DNA of 7,048 bases from an uncultured Bacteroidales bacterium (GTDB lineage Bacteria; Bacteroidota; Bacteroidia; Bacteroidales; Bacteroidaceae), in the NCBI GenBank assembly GCA_947367415.1, contig CANBEE010000143.1, positions 1-7,048 on the forward strand. Reading direction: 5' to 3'. Below the pieces are notes generated by a model that worked only from the letters and a program-made list of their open reading frames with translations, made no database searches and was not told the DNA's origin. Positions within the stretch are counted from its first letter, which is position 1. Every line of letters begins with the position of its first letter. Shown piece by piece: positions 6,225 through 7,048 of the stretch. Position numbers and translations under genes: made by a program.

Positions 6225-7048
6225 ATGATTCTTTATATAGATTTGAGCACAAGGGCCGACAGGAACTATTCGTCTGACCATTATTATGCCTCGCCCGAGG
6301 CAGTGCAAAAGGGGGTGTATGTGGATTGGATGTTTCCTTCTCAGTATCGCGAGTATGTGAAGGATATATATGTGAAGGCCAGTGCCGACGGCGAGCATGT
6401 GGAGGTGAAGAGTAAATACGGTTCGGCAAAATATTCCATACATAAGGAGAGTGTTTGGCACTCAGGAACCATCGGGCTGAGCTATGCCTGTTGCGAAGTG
6501 AGCATTACTTTCGTTCCGTATCTGCGTGAGCGCTGGGATATGCTGTTGGCAACGCACGAAGGGGCTACATCAATGATAGCCAGGGACGAGATGGAGAAAG
6601 GGACGAATCTGTCAGGGCTGCGCCCAGCTCTGGATGACACTCCAATGCCAGGGATGGACTTGGAGGTGTGCTATATGACCCACGACCGTTTGGGGCTGTA
6701 TGTCGGTGCAAACCATTCTGACTTCTTCTACGTGGGCTTGAAGGAAGGTCCCAAGCAGAGACCTGATGTTACCCTAAGCCTGGAAAGTTACTCTACCATC
6801 ATTACCGAGTGGGACGAGATAGAGGAGAAACCGGTGCTATGTATCGTAGACACCAAGGACCTGGAAGATAGTCTTACCGACCCTGAGGCTGCGATGCGGG
6901 TAGCTGACTCCGTAGCTGAGCAGCATCCCGAGATGCTCGAGCTTATAGCCAAGTATGTCGGTTTTGCTGCCGACCTTGGGAACGAAGATGCTATTGCGTG
7001 GCTTAGAGACTATCATGAAGAGGACGACGCTCGCTACCATGCTTACGA
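6225..7048 (+). CDS. Hypothetical protein with C-terminal Sel1-like unit, partial (3' end beyond window)
   Basis: An open frame of 274 complete codons with no stop before the window ends. The start is well defined: ATG 6225 is the first after an in-frame TAA at 6210-6212. Residues 1-100 seem beta-rich and residues 100-200 mixed; I recognise no domain there. Residues 215-245 are helical. The last visible part (about 236-274) reads as a Sel1-like unit: MLELIAKYVGFAADLGNEDAIAWL, then RDYHEEDDARY. The A-DLGN-DAI-WL pattern matches the helix pair of Sel1/TPR-like repeats. I associate such endings with uncharacterised Bacteroidota proteins, so the true stop may be close. No signal peptide is present. 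It probably belongs to the same transcript as the previous gene (72-nt gap without a good promoter). It shares the Sel1 theme with the 367-aa protein, but not its multi-repeat layout. Confidence 0.8.
   Translation, partial: MILYIDLSTRADRNYSSDHYYASPEAVQKGVYVDWMFPSQYREYVKDIYVKASADGEHVEVKSKYGSAKYSIHKESVWHSGTIGLSYACCEVSITFVPYLRERWDMLLATHEGATSMIARDEMEKGTNLSGLRPALDDTPMPGMDLEVCYMTHDRLGLYVGANHSDFFYVGLKEGPKQRPDVTLSLESYSTIITEWDEIEEKPVLCIVDTKDLEDSLTDPEAAMRVADSVAEQHPEMLELIAKYVGFAADLGNEDAIAWLRDYHEEDDARYHAY

Overview
The window looks like an accessory region from a member of the Bacteroidota, most likely Prevotella/Segatella or a close relative. Three things support this. The clearest promoter matches the Bacteroidota consensus (TTG, 20 nt, TAnnTTTG). 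The bases before every start codon are A/T-rich with no Shine-Dalgarno sequence. The one secreted protein has a signal peptide ending SFA|Q, a common Bacteroidota form. All six genes lie on the + strand, with no tRNA, rRNA, CRISPR array, insertion sequence or integrase.

Layout: 1-201 is A/T-rich non-coding DNA with a candidate promoter. 202-2889 holds three closely spaced genes that probably form one transcript: an unrecognised 304-aa protein, a 367-aa Sel1/TPR-like repeat protein and a 204-aa DUF1963 (YwqG-family) protein. 2890-3001 carries the best promoter of the window. 3002-5809 encodes a 935-aa secreted protein with four diverged NPCBM-like beta modules and a helical C-terminal region. 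A 105-aa beta-rich protein follows 25 nt later (5835-6152). After a 72-nt gap comes a gene (6225 onward) that runs off the window; its visible end is a Sel1-like tail.

The first three genes lack export signals and look cytoplasmic; the fourth product is exported. Repeat proteins, DUF1963 proteins and small orphan proteins beside one large exported modular protein resemble loci for surface-interaction or effector/immunity functions. No catalytic or toxin domain can be recognised, so that reading is inference. Three features of the large protein deserve attention: four aligned beta modules with no enzyme domain, a Gly/Ala-rich hydrophobic insertion inside module four, and a C-terminal segment (about residue 760 onward) whose GC content falls to about 43% from about 53% in the preceding 480 bases by hand count, directly before a small orphan gene.
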